64,000 bases of DNA from contig JACCLO010000010.1 in NCBI GenBank assembly GCA_029448655.1, positions 2,976,001-3,040,000 of the forward strand. Reading direction: 5' to 3'. Below are positions 12,278 through 22,574 of the stretch, one piece after another. Position numbers and translations under genes: made by a program. How positions within the stretch are numbered: position 1 is the first letter of the stretch; every line of letters begins with the position of its first letter. Source of the stretch: Wolfiporia cocos (taxonomy: Eukaryota > Basidiomycota > Agaricomycetes > Polyporales > Phaeolaceae). Below the pieces are notes generated by a model. It was not told where the DNA came from. It saw nothing but the letters and a program-made list of their open reading frames with translations, and made no database searches.

Positions 12278-13600
12278 CTGATTGGGGCTGATCGATCACT
12301 CGGCGCGTGATCCGCTGTTGCCTCCGTTCCGCAATCGTCAGGCCGGGCCTATTTCTATTTCCGTCATCAAGGCCGACGTGTTTTCCACCTGGCGCTGGCA
12401 CTTTCGCGACTGTGTTTTAGGGCTAGCTTTGGTGGACGACATCAATGCATCTGCAATCGCGCCCTGGGCGTACTCCTTGACGTCCTCTGCGCTTGTCAGC
12501 ATCTTGTCTCCACATGATAACGAGAGCTGCCTTTCTATGTCTTCCTCGACTGCCCCATAGTCGGCAAGGGGTTTTCGTGAGCGATGCTCAGTCACCCTGA
12601 CGCAGGTCGAAACTCAAAGACTACAAATCCTCACAGGAAATGTTCCATCTATTTGATCTGTGCGGAGTCCAGAAGATATGTCCCCCTACTTCGGCGCCGT
12701 CTTCTGCGTTGTCTGTGTGGTATTCGCCTCTTGGGCTGCGGTATGCATGTCTTACTGCAGGGCCCCAGCTCTTGCTCCTGCTCCTGGACCTGGCTCAAGC
12801 CGTGCTCCCCGAGTCCTCGTAGTCGGCGTCTGGGTATATTGCACACCACAACCGTACTCACCACGCGTCCCCTTTGCTACATGCCGGTACACTATCCACG
12901 TTCACCAAATGATTGCACCTATCGCAGTGCACTGATTCAGTGTGCATGTGTTTGCCCCTTGATTCGCTGAGCTCTCGATGTGTGTCCTCAGTAATATCTC
13001 TGGAGTACCTGGGCACCTAGTGGCGACTTTGGGTACTTTCGATCCCTCACCTTCGACAACAGCCCCCAACGACTGCTAGTAGAGTACACTGATAAACACG
13101 TAAAAGCTTGCGCACTATCGAATGCAAATTCCAGGTGTACTTTGACTGTCAAGCTTGTTCCTTATGCAACGTTCTGGATAACTACCTGTCGATCCTTGGC
13201 CCCCGACGCGAGTCCGAAGCTCTTGGCTCCGAAGCTCTTGGCTCGTATTCCGAGGCATAGGTTGAGTCTGCATGTCCTCTGAGCCTGCAGATCTCCTCAT
13301 TCGTACCGAGGTCTGATTTTGATACGGCTCCATCCCCACACCTGCCAGCATTGAGCGACTGTCTATGAAATGTGCGAGTTTGCTCGTGCTCTCGCCTCAC
13401 TTCCTCATTGAGTACTTGTTCCGTGGTATTCGTCTGACTGCGGGCTCGCTCACCTCCTCGCCGGTGCCCTGTTCGTGCTGAGTATTCTCCCCATCTGTCT
13501 CGCTGTGAGTAGGTCGGTCTGCTAACGTTGCGTGAAAATGGCGCTGAGTCGATGCCTGTGTCCTCGAAGTAGAGCGTTCTGATTGCAGGACATACCCTAT
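12278..13600 (-). repeat. Unclassified interspersed repeat, copy B
   Basis: This is the best preserved copy. Its minus strand holds open stretches of 148 aa (13182-13628, with SQTNTTEQVLNEEVRREHEQ), 71 aa (12649-12864) and 85 aa (12338-12595, with EEDIERQLSLSCGDKML). They align piecewise with copy A. The arrangement suggests a minus-strand gene with introns or one broken by frameshifts. No family could be assigned. Confidence 0.65.
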
Positions 13601-14079
13601 CCCTACCCTCATACAGGTAAGTAATCATAATGGCTGTTGTTGCTCACATCAATTCAAAACTCACATCAATTTAAAACTGCATCTCCTCCAGGGATCTCGC
13701 TATTCTTGTCCAACACATTGAAACTAGTCGAGGTCTGTTCCGTTGATCAGATACATGCCGTGACGACATCGGAACTCGCGAGCTCGCGAGACCTGACACT
13801 TCAGTTGTAGGAGAGCTTACAGTCATCCACTAGAGCTAGCGGGAGCATTCGCAGTGTAGTAGCGCCTACGATAGATGATAATGAAGTCGAAACCATAACA
13901 TTCGTAATAAGGTGGGTACGCGCGTGTACAAACCCGAGACGACGCGATTGCTGTGGCGAGCACGCGTCAGTCACGCGAGCGCGTCGAGGCAAGTTCAAAC
14001 CTAGCATTCGACTTCCCTTTGGAATCTCAAACTGATGCCGTTCAGTCGCCCCAGCGTACAACCAGCGCGGCTGGTCGCC
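13601..14079. other. Unassigned region
   Basis: Short frames only (a 96-aa minus frame at 13801-14091 shows no motif). It contains TTCAAAACT and TTTAAAACT direct repeats near 13651-13678. No gene is called. Confidence 0.4.
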
Positions 14080-14460
14080 ACACGCACGCACGACCAGTGT
14101 CGTCCATCTGGCTCGTTACAGATACCAAAACGTACTCGTCATGTAAGCTATAGGACACGTTCGCCATTGACTATCGTCCCCTACCGTGGTTTGTCAGCGC
14201 GGCATCTGACCACTGCCTGTATCATTCAGATCACAATGCGCATCATGGCGGGCGCACGCCTGGCGTCTAATACCAATCTGCACGAGTACACTGAAGTGTG
14301 CCGTATATATCAGTTAGTGAATCACAGTGAGAGAGACGCACGAGGCTGAACGTTACTCTGAGCCCGAACCAGCCTTGAACCGCTTGATATGGTATTCGTT
14401 GAACGAGTGCGCAAGCGGGATCTTGCGTCTTTGTGCTTCGCGATGAGCTGAAGGGTGCGT
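14080..14460 (-). pseudogene. Aconitase 3' end plus downstream flank (copy 2)
   Basis: The interval parallels 29020-29400 of the intact aconitase locus. It begins with its downstream flank (ACACGCACG, GTGTCGTC, ATCTGGCTCGTTACA) and continues through the last intron boundary (GAGAGACGCACGAGG) into the C-terminal coding region (GCCTTGAACC, TCGTTGAACGAGTGCGCAAG, CGGGATCTTG). Flank, intron and exon together indicate duplication of genomic DNA. The reading frame is disrupted and no other aconitase domain is present here. Confidence 0.75.
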
Positions 14461-14990
14461 TTCTCGAGACCGTACGCGATGCTGTAGCTGGCGAGTCTGC
14501 GATGGACTCGATTGGCCTACCCGAGGCGACAGCAGAGCTCGCCCAGATCCTCTCCAACCTTGTCCTCGGCAAAACTAGATCCGAAAGTGAGTTCCTCCCT
14601 CGCCGCGCACACCGCCCCCACGTCTGTCCGGTGCAGAAGGGGCAGACAACGATCTGCTCTCCCGGAGCACCGACCTCGACTTTCTTGCCCTCGCACAGCC
14701 TCAGTGAAGACAGCGAGTTGTACAGGTCCATGCATATATGTTCCTCCCCTACTTGTCCTGCGGCCCGAACCTCATTGCAGACCTCTAGCTAGGGTCCGTC
14801 GTAGTCCTCCAAAAGGCACTTGAGGGCACAGCGAGCGTCGAGATGTATCACCGTCCCGCAAAGCTGCCCCGACGACCCGCGCCCTGACATATCCCTCGGC
14901 TCGGCTCGTTGCATGCATACGTCTTGTGTTCCTCCAAACTCGACGCCGCCGAGCAGGCCCAGGCCCTCACATTCCTCTACCCGATAATCA
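14461..14990 (+). pseudogene. Importin-beta (Kap121/IPO5-like) N-terminal fragment, copy 1
   Basis: The frame around 14520-14580 reads PEATAELAQILSNLVLGK, which matches the N-terminal HEAT repeat of karyopherin-beta of the Kap121/IPO5 type. A GTGAGT donor follows. The segment is a near repeat of 15440-15790 (shared CGCGCACACCG, CACGTCTGTCCGGTGCAGAA, GACAGCGAGTTGT, TGTCCTGCGG). Downstream frames (14909-15020) carry stops. It abuts the aconitase fragment, so two unrelated genes are joined. Confidence 0.55.
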
Positions 14991-15199
14991 ACATCCTTGC
15001 CGGCCCCCTGGTGGGTTTGGCGCCGTGCTCACCTCTCTTCAGAGTCTGCCAGGTCTGTCCTCCAGGAATTGCAGTAGACTTCATACGTTCTCTCTCTAGT
15101 CAGGCCAAACGCCTCTGCTCGCGTGCACTTCACGTGGCTTCTTCGTTTCAGAACACCTCTCGCAGGCGCGCCTTCCCGATCTCCTCATTCCTCTCGCGT

Positions 15200-15275
15200 C
15201 ACCTGCAGCGATCACGATCGGCCAGTCGCTGCTACGAGCGCCATGTTCTGATCCGCTCGGGGCAGCTTAAGCTTC
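15200..15275 (+). repeat. Short segment shared with the region upstream of aconitase
   Basis: CCTGCAGCGATCACGATCG, CAGTCGCTGCT and CTGATCCGCTCGGG occur here in the same order as at about 32238-32361, about 320-440 bases upstream of the intact aconitase start codon. The copy here lacks an internal part of the 32 kb sequence. Together with copies 2 and 3 of the aconitase 3' end, both sides of the aconitase locus are represented in this patchwork. Confidence 0.55.
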
Positions 15276-15304
15276 GCGTATGGCTATGTGCTGCACACAT
15301 CAAT

Positions 15305-15425
15305 TAGTGAGAGAGATGCACAGATTGAATTCTAACTGAGCCAGCCTTGAACGAGTGCGCAAGCGAGATCTTGTCCTCGTGCTTCCCGATCAGTGCAAAA
15401 TTGCATCTTCTCAAGTTCGTACGCG
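15305..15425 (-). pseudogene. Aconitase 3'-end fragment (copy 3)
   Basis: GAGAGATGCACAGATTGA, GAGCCAGCCTTGAACGAGTG, CGCAAGCGAGATCTTG and TCCTCGTGCTTCCCGA parallel 29274-29395 of the aconitase gene with internal deletions. It sits immediately before the second importin fragment, just as copy 2 sits before the first. The aconitase-importin pair therefore appears to have duplicated in tandem, with a period of about 1 kb. Confidence 0.65.
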
Positions 15426-15429
15426 TTGC

Positions 15430-16370
15430 TGCATCCGGCGAGTAGATCTGCCATGACTCGACTGACCAGCCCGAGGTGATGGCGGAGCTCGCCCAGACCC
15501 TCTCTAGCCTTGTCCTCGGTGGCAACGAGATCCGAAGTTGAGTTTCTCCCTCGCCGCGCACACCGCGCCCACGTCTGTCCGGTGCAGAAATGGCGTCAAC
15601 GATCGGGTCGCCCGGGCCACCGACCTCATTAATTTGCCTTAGCAGTCATCGTCTAGGGTAGACAGCGAGTTGTTCGGGGCGATGCATATATATTGCTCCC
15701 TCCCCTGCCTGTCCTGCGGTCCGAACCTCAGGCCTCATTGCCGACCTCTAGCTCGGGTCCATCCTACCCTTCCCAAGCACTCACTCTGCTCGCGTCCGCC
15801 GCGCTTGCGCTCATGAGCCGGGAGCCCCACTCCGCCTTCTTCCTCGTACTCATTACACCCGCCATCGACGCTGGTCCGGCACCCAACGTCGCGCGTCCCA
15901 TCTACTGCAGAGGCGCGAGCACCCTTGTCTTCTGCTGCCTGCCGAGAGAGCGAACGGCGAGGGCAATGCGCCTGACGAGCGCGAAGGGATGACCATCAAG
16001 AGATGCGCAAGGCCGCGCTTGAGTCCATTGTCAGCCCGAGCGAGGCGTTCCCGTCCATGGTCCGGCGCGTCGACGGCCGGACTACCATCGCCGTCAGGGG
16101 ATGCCTTGAGGGCATGGCGGAGATCCCCGAGGACGAGACAATTGTAGCCTTAAGTAAACGTGTTAGCGCTCCTGCTGGTGCCGTTTCCGCTTGCTGATGC
16201 TGACGCGCGTACGGCCAACCAGCAGACAACCCGACGGACGACACTGCCCGCACGTGTACCGCCAGGCGACCCGAGACCGCCTCAGGTGCGCGCTTGACGG
16301 TGAGGCCGTCCTCTTGTCTGCGTTCATTCCCGCTGTGCTCACTAGCTCCATGATACAGCCCTACTACATG
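15430..16370 (+). pseudogene. Importin-beta (Kap121/IPO5-like) pseudogene, copy 2
   Basis: In order and in shifting frames there are PEVMAELAQTLSSLVLGG (about 15470-15522), TPAIDAGPAPNVARPIY (about 15850-15905), RKAALESIVSPSEAFPSMVR (from about 16005) then RGCLEGMAEIPEDETIVALS, and PHVYRQATRDRLRCALDGEA (from about 16251). These match successive parts of the N-terminal 400 residues or so of karyopherin-beta3, the nuclear import receptor Kap121/IPO5. Frameshifts and missing segments make it non-functional. No C-terminal half was found. The match is from remembered family sequences and has not been searched. Confidence 0.65.
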
Positions 16371-16484
16371 GCATAGGGAGCATATGTGCCACTAATACTC
16401 GTGCCTAGAATTAGAGGGAGTGACCGATAGAGGGCAGCCTCAACAGCTCCCACATCCTAACCCTCATGAAGATTCCAGGATCCC

Positions 16485-19400
16485 CTACTTCTGACCCTCG
16501 CCATTGCTTATCCTGCGTCCAGACGTTCCCTCGGGCTCCTGCTGTGATCCTTTGGCTACACCACACCCTCTGTCCTCATCAATGATCTGCCCAAACATAG
16601 GATCCTTCAGCCAATCATAGCATCCCTCCCTTTTCGTCGTCCACGTCGGCTTGAGCCTCTGGACCGCCTTGAGACTTGCCGCACCCTGGCGCGCATGTTC
16701 ACTGAAGAGATCTCGACGCGCACTAGATGCATCCTGATGACCGAGCAGAACGGCGTATGAGTTGACCGCTTCCTGCTCAATCACTGGGTATTCAACCGGA
16801 GAACAGCCCTTGATGTTGATCAAATAACAGGGATGATGCGCATTTTGCATTATTTCGCGTGCAGAATCCCTGGCAGGGTTCTCGCAAGCATCAGTTCCGC
16901 CCCCTGGCTCACGACCAAGCTGCATGATGAGGCCAATATATGGCCGCTCATCCTTCTTGTCTTGAGGGAAGAATCCGCCCTTGCCGTCGCCCGTCGCCTC
17001 TTCCTTGATCGTCACTGGTGCGTCGCTCTGCTCCTTCTTGCATTGTATTAACAGACCAGTCACCGCCTCCTCGCATAGCTTGTCGTTTGAGTTCAGAAGG
17101 ACAGGAACGATGCAATCAATCCCGTCTTGATTTCTGGAGCACTGCATGGCCATTCCTCGCGCAAGAGCAGCCCACGCACCATACGAGTTCGAGACCGATA
17201 TGTCTTCGTTCCTGGCAAAGTGAGTAAAATGAACTTGCGCATTCTTGAAGGCTTCCTCGAAGGTCTTCGTGGACGACGCTGTATCGCCAGGAACCTTCTT
17301 CTTGATCTTCTCCAGGTTCTCGCTGCCAAGGAGAGCTTCCAAAAAGTCGAAGAGATGGACAGGCCTATTGAAGGACGGCGACTTGTCGGCACTGCATTCC
17401 CTCTTCGCCGCTGCATCGAACGCTTGTAACAAGAGGAGACGCATGACCAACTCCCCTCTGTTCCCTATGTCGATAAGGCCGCTCTCCGCAAATGACGCAA
17501 GTATGGTGGCCGTTGGTTGCCTGAACTCAGCCATAGCGCGGGCCGCCGCTTCAGCAAGGATCGGCTCCGAGGGATATCCCGACCTGAGATAGTAGCGGTG
17601 TGCCGGAATACTGTAGGCGATGCGCATCTTTGACCTGAGCATCTGTGTTTCCGTCTCGATCCCCGTCTCTCTGGTGTTGAAGTCCAACAGGAGCCTTGTA
17701 GCGAGGATGGCAAGCCTCGCATCCGTCAACACTTCTAGAGAGGGTGCGGAATCATTGAAGCCTCTGATACCCGTCAGTTTATCCATGGCAAGATCCACCA
17801 TGGTTTCGCGAACTTCGTCATTTCCATGTTTATAGAGGGTCATCCACCTGTGAAATCCACGGTCGTTAAAACGTACGTCAATGGTCGCTTCTAATGAAAC
17901 GGAGGCTCACAGGGGACGTCCGAACCGACACATGAAAGACAGCTCACATGTGTCCTCGAGTGAGCACTGACCGGCTGCTATGAGAGGCCTTCCATCAAGC
18001 AAACAGTCAAAGGGCAACTCCGTATACTGGGCCTGTAGCGTGTCATATTCCAGCTTGTGCAGGCGCGCCGAAGGTGACATAACTGTCAAGGCGGGGACTG
18101 GATATAGGCTGCAACGGGTGGATATAGTCACAGCGAACAAGGACAGTTTTCGCATGTGGTTGAACGCGGACTCTAAAGCACCATATCGCGAACTAAAACC
18201 AAGAGATGAGTATTTGTTCCGCACTGAGGAGGCCATAAGTTCGTTTGTTTCGTCGAAGTACAGCACAAGCTTCAGCGGCGTCTGATCCTTGTCGCCGTTT
18301 TCGTCCTCTGTCTGCCGACGAGTGAATTTCTCGAGCTGCTTCAGCAGAGATGAACCCTTGGCCACTGTGTCTTGTGTTTGGCGCTCGATCGCCTTGTCAG
18401 TAGCTTTTGGGATATCAATGTGCTGTCATATATGCTCCGGTCAGGGTGGCAGCAAGGAATAGCGGTATGATGGACGCACATCAATCCGCTCGATTACGCT
18501 CGTATACAAAGACGTCCTCTCAGTCAGAAGGTATTCCCACCAAGCCCTCGCCAGATCAGATTCGTCCGTGTAACGATCTATCGGGAATTGCTGCTCTATA
18601 ACCTCTCCCACGCGAACAAAGAGATGCTCGAAGAATATGAGATAGAGCAGCAGCACGTCTTCGTGATAAGCGTCATGGTTCCTGAGCAGGAATTCCGCCA
18701 CCTCCTTATCGGCCTGCGGGAATTGGATGTCTGCATGATATTGGGTGTTTGCGCTTCTAGAGATGATTCAACCACTTACCGCTCTCGTCGTACGGGTCCC
18801 GAATACAAAAAGGGATGGTGAATATGAGTTTGACCATCTCGTCGACCATGCGTGATTTTCCTGTGCCCGAGCTTTGGACAATGGGCAGATAATTTGCATA
18901 GATGTTTGTCCCTGGAATGGACAAACGCTCTGAGTTCATCTTGCGAATTACGTTCAGCAGCAGCTCGTGCGAATCGCCCGAGTATTCTTCTTGCCATGCT
19001 CTCTGGCCAGCTGATAGCATGTCAGTGAGCACGCTCCAACAGCCGGAGAACGGTTCTTGCCTTGATCTGTTAAGAACAGTCCGCCACACGTCAGCATTGG
19101 CTGAGAGTCAAAGAACTATGTTGCTTACTCCGCTCTGCTTTCAGCTTAGGATCTACGGGGCGCTGGTCCCAGTGGAGAACCGCTGGTACGGGTTGCAGAA
19201 ATGAGGATGAGAAGCAATGCACTATATCCCTCAGTCAAACGCACCTTGCTCTCGGAGCTCCTGGAAGGACCATCTCTCCTTACATTCGATGAAAATCTCT
19301 CTCAGATGTGGGTACTTCTTCCAAGCCTTTCTCCGCAACGTGTCTTCGATCATAGGATATTCAGTGTTCTTATAAGCATCGGCAGAGCGCATGAGGATGA

Positions 19401-20169
19401 TCATAAATAAGTCGCGTTCTTCGTCAGGATCAAGTTGCCCATCCCATCGTTTACGTTTGAATTCCCCGTCAAGTTTTTTGTGTTCGTTACTTGAGAATGT
19501 GGTGAGCATCTGAGGGTCTTCCATGCTCGTAAATGATCCTGAACGACTGTAGTGATCAGATCCTGGTCCGGCGACGGTGAGTCTCCATCCAAGCAGCTGC
19601 TGACGAAAGTGTGAGGCTCACCGTCGCTTTCCACCCTTTTCCGCTTCAGATACCCTGGCTTCTCGTCCATGATGTGTCGTTTGCGAGCTGAAATGTTGTC
19701 ATTAGTATGACTAGACGCCAGATGAGAGTGAAACTCACAAGACACATTGATTTGTACGATGACATGCACCAATCCGTCGTCTCCCTCAGTCTTTCCATTG
19801 CAGACCACGGTTTCCACGCACTCATCTGGTGGGATTTTAGTAGCGACGGTGCGGAGGTCGCCAATGTGATCGCCAAGTCTGTCCAGCAGTATTTTCCCTG
19901 CACTCCTCCGTTCTCCCTCGTCCTCTTCGATGACGAGCTCTTCCTTTGGCTGAGAGAAATGTTATACTCCCTAGCTCGTGGAAAGGGACATGCACACACA
20001 CCTTCCATATTTCAATAAACGATGACTCCGCCTCTGGCAGCTGCAATTCTATGGCGATGGCTTTTGCAAGGTCAGCTATTTGACCACCACGATCGACATT
20101 GACTTTTGAAGGGTTGTTTGAGGCATGGGGGATATAGTTGAGGTACCAGAGCTGAAGCTGATCAGACAT
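16485..20169 (-). CDS. Crinkler-like P-loop protein, 1072 aa, nine exons
   Basis: The model is complement(16485..17847, 17911..18422, 18480..18730, 18780..19055, 19129..19182, 19245..19562, 19622..19687, 19739..19949, 20002..20169); all junctions keep frame. The N-terminus (MSDQLQLWYLNYIP, then IADLAKAIAIELQ and FIEIWKPKEEL) resembles the ubiquitin-like header of Crinkler proteins, ending in the typical Leu/Ile-x-Trp-Lys. A Lys/Arg-rich stretch near residues 130-145 could be a nuclear signal. Walker A GTGKS lies near residues 336-340 inside QSSGTGKSRMVDEM, followed by FTIPFCIRDPYDES. A Walker B-like VLYFDET is near 501-507. The C-terminal 450 residues are helical with no identified catalytic motif. 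Similar large proteins are frequent in agaricomycetes. Crinklers in oomycetes and chytrids are host-directed or inter-organism toxins, but the role here is unknown. The junction before exon 6 (GCAAG acceptor) is the least certain. Confidence 0.75.
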
Positions 20170-21354
20170 GGCTGAGCGAGATGGGGACGTTGTCGAACGA
20201 GTTGATCGGTCGAGCAAGTTGAAGCTGAACCTGCTGAGCGCCTGCGTGTGGCGTCCGATACATGTACACTTGTGGCGACCGTTTGAAACACCGCTGTGGC
20301 TGGCGCACTCGCCACACTTGGAATCTAGGATCTAGTCTCCAGCTGTAGGAAGAAGTGAGATCAATTTAGCCTTTCATGTTCAGGTAGGTCATAACCGGTT
20401 GATTGGTCATAACGCCTCGCTATGGCCACTACGGTATATGGTACGTGGGTACTGTATGCCCACTCCATCTCGACCCAAAATATCAGCAATGACGCTTGCG
20501 TCCTCACAGCTTGCTGTTGCGCCACCAGTTATAATATCACTACGCCGACATTGAGTTGTTCCACCACAATCAGTGATCACAAATTGCCCATGCACCTCAA
20601 GTATACATTGTAACGTGAGCACCCCTATCGATGTGCAATAGACGATACTACGATACGTATCCCGCATGACACATGAATCGAGACTTCCATCAATTTGAGG
20701 GATCTTGTGGCCCAGATATGCTCATAGAGCCAACACTCTTCGGACGTGGGCTCGTCAGGAAGTACAAATGTATTATGTGAGAGCCTCACTATACATTGAC
20801 ATGTGGAATTGCCGGATCACAATAGGACCGTGCTATTCAACCAATTGTCCTCCCTGATAAGTTCTGGAGCTGCAAGCGGTCAAACGCACTGGAGTATGCT
20901 TTTATTACGCAGTTTTGAATACCAGCGTAACGTTAATTCTTCCCAGAGGGACGGAAGCTACTGCTCCCATACATTGCTATCACGCGGGCCATCATAGATC
21001 AAATTGCAATAGACATGTTCAAGCCGGACGGACTTTGAATGGGATAGTATATCATCGATTGAACAGAAAACCTGAGGATCTCTGAAAGTGTATCACTGCA
21101 TCTGGAAGCTATGAAATATTCTCGGTCAGGGGGAACTTTTAGATGCACCCATAATTTCTTGGGCCTTCTGTTACGTGATAGGTTCAAAGCTCTGCCTTCG
21201 TAGCATGTTATGCATCAGTATTTGGTGAGATGAGATATGAGACTACATACCGACTATTCCAAAGGGCCAATGGCCACTAGTGGCCCGATAGGTCCCAGAA
21301 TACCGTTGTTCATGGCGTTCGGTAGACGATAGGTGAGAGCAGGTAGCATTATAG
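20170..21354. other. Unassigned intergenic region
   Basis: The first few hundred bases upstream of 20169 probably hold the Crinkler-like gene's promoter. Short frames on both strands (for example 20407-20667 minus, 86 aa) have no motif. It may include the 3' region of the F-box gene, whose C-terminus is unclear. Nothing else was recognised. Confidence 0.4.
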
Positions 21355-22116
21355 TCAAGGATAGAAGCGTTGAGTCTGCAATCCACAGCAGCTGCTGAAT
21401 ACCTGAGCTCTGGATACAATCGAATAATATCTCATGAGATACTGGCAGGACGTGGGTAGTGTCACAGACAAAGCTTGATAGAGAACCCCTGCACTATGGC
21501 TTTTGATCCCTCTACTTCTTCCGTATACTTCAACTTCATTCAGATCCGGGTGTACCAGTCGCTTGAGAAGTCGCTTGGGCAACCTCGCATCGGTAGACGC
21601 CACAGCATTATCTACCCGCGTCGAGAGTATTCTAAGACCCTTCAGCGCACAGACGAGGCGGCAGAGGGTCCTGACGGATACCCCAGTAAGTGATAGGTGA
21701 GTCACGAATGTGAACGTCGTCAAGCGCAGGAGCACTATGTGTGGCATTGAGCTAGGCCAACTTCCGTCGACAATCCGGAGCTCCTCGAGGCGTGGAAGAC
21801 CCACGAGCATTGCAGAAAATGCTCCGACGTGTGCCAGATCTGGCTCACGAGATCCCGCTATGGTTGACGATTGTCTCTCGGAAGACCCATTGTTGCCTCG
21901 GGTGATCATTTCAGTGAATGCGATCTGGTATCTGGGGATCTCACGCGTCCACGTCGCCAACCGGCGGATAACATGCGTGTCGGACAGCGAGGTCACATAG
22001 AACCTATTGAGGTGATAGCGGCTCCTAGTCTGCCGTGGCATCTTACATACCAACTCGCATGATCGTAAGGCCCTATGCTCATCCCAAAGGACCCGCTCCC
22101 ACATTTCTGGAGGCAT
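21355..22116 (-). CDS. F-box protein, 253 aa, possibly decaying
   Basis: The protein opens with MPPEMWERVLWDEHRALRSC followed by ELVCK, an F-box that in SCF ubiquitin ligases binds Skp1. LRR-like leucine spacing follows (LVGLPRLEELRIVDGSW, FVTHLSLTGVSVRTLCRLVC, ALKGLRIL). It is paralogous to the broken gene at 60906-62120, sharing ATWTREIPRY/LWVREVPRH, DLAHVGAFSA/ELAHMGTFAK and LICALDSVRSL/LVCALKGLRIL. The usual segment between helices 1 and 2 of the F-box looks shortened, and the C-terminus loses similarity after about residue 170, so an intron or a frameshift may be unrecognised. Substrate and partners are unknown. Confidence 0.6.
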   Translation of the reverse strand: MPPEMWERVLWDEHRALRSCELVCKMPRQTRSRYHLNRFYVTSLSDTHVIRRLATWTREIPRYQIAFTEMITRGNNGSSERQSSTIAGSREPDLAHVGAFSAMLVGLPRLEELRIVDGSWPSSMPHIVLLRLTTFTFVTHLSLTGVSVRTLCRLVCALKGLRILSTRVDNAVASTDARLPKRLLKRLVHPDLNEVEVYGRSRGIKSHSAGVLYQALSVTLPTSCQYLMRYYSIVSRAQVFSSCCGLQTQRFYP

Positions 22117-22574
22117 CCGTGACTGCGGCGGTTCGAGGCGGGCCTGAGGCTAATTAAATCTTAATGGTGGAGATAACGATAACTCCTGCACACGACATTG
22201 TATTCTGCGGGAACCAGTGTGAATCGACCGTCTTCTAAGCTAAATGCTCACCAACCCTATCTGCGTAGCGGTTTTATGAGGCAGCTACGGTTCAACTACT
22301 GTTTAACATTGCCGAGGAGTGGTGCTCACGTCGTTAGCTGCCGCACATGTACTTAGGATACTGACTGCGGGGTATAAATGATTGTCTCTCTCTCTCTCCC
22401 CTCTCTCTCTCGTGGTGCTCACGTGATTCTTGGCGCTTCTGAATCTCTGTCTTTCGACGCGCCGTGCGTTTCACTACCACCGGTACCTCCATCGAGTTCC
22501 CGGGCACAGAAACTACGGCCCTGCACTGGCCTTGCCCTTGAGGAGCTTCTCGAGAATGGCCGACCCTTGGCCGG
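22117..22574. other. Intergenic region with CT microsatellite
   Basis: Between 22383 and 22412 the plus strand is almost pure C and T (CTCTCTCTCTCTCC and CTCTCTCTCTCG). The region lies upstream of the minus-strand F-box gene and may contain its promoter. No frame is convincing. Confidence 0.5.
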
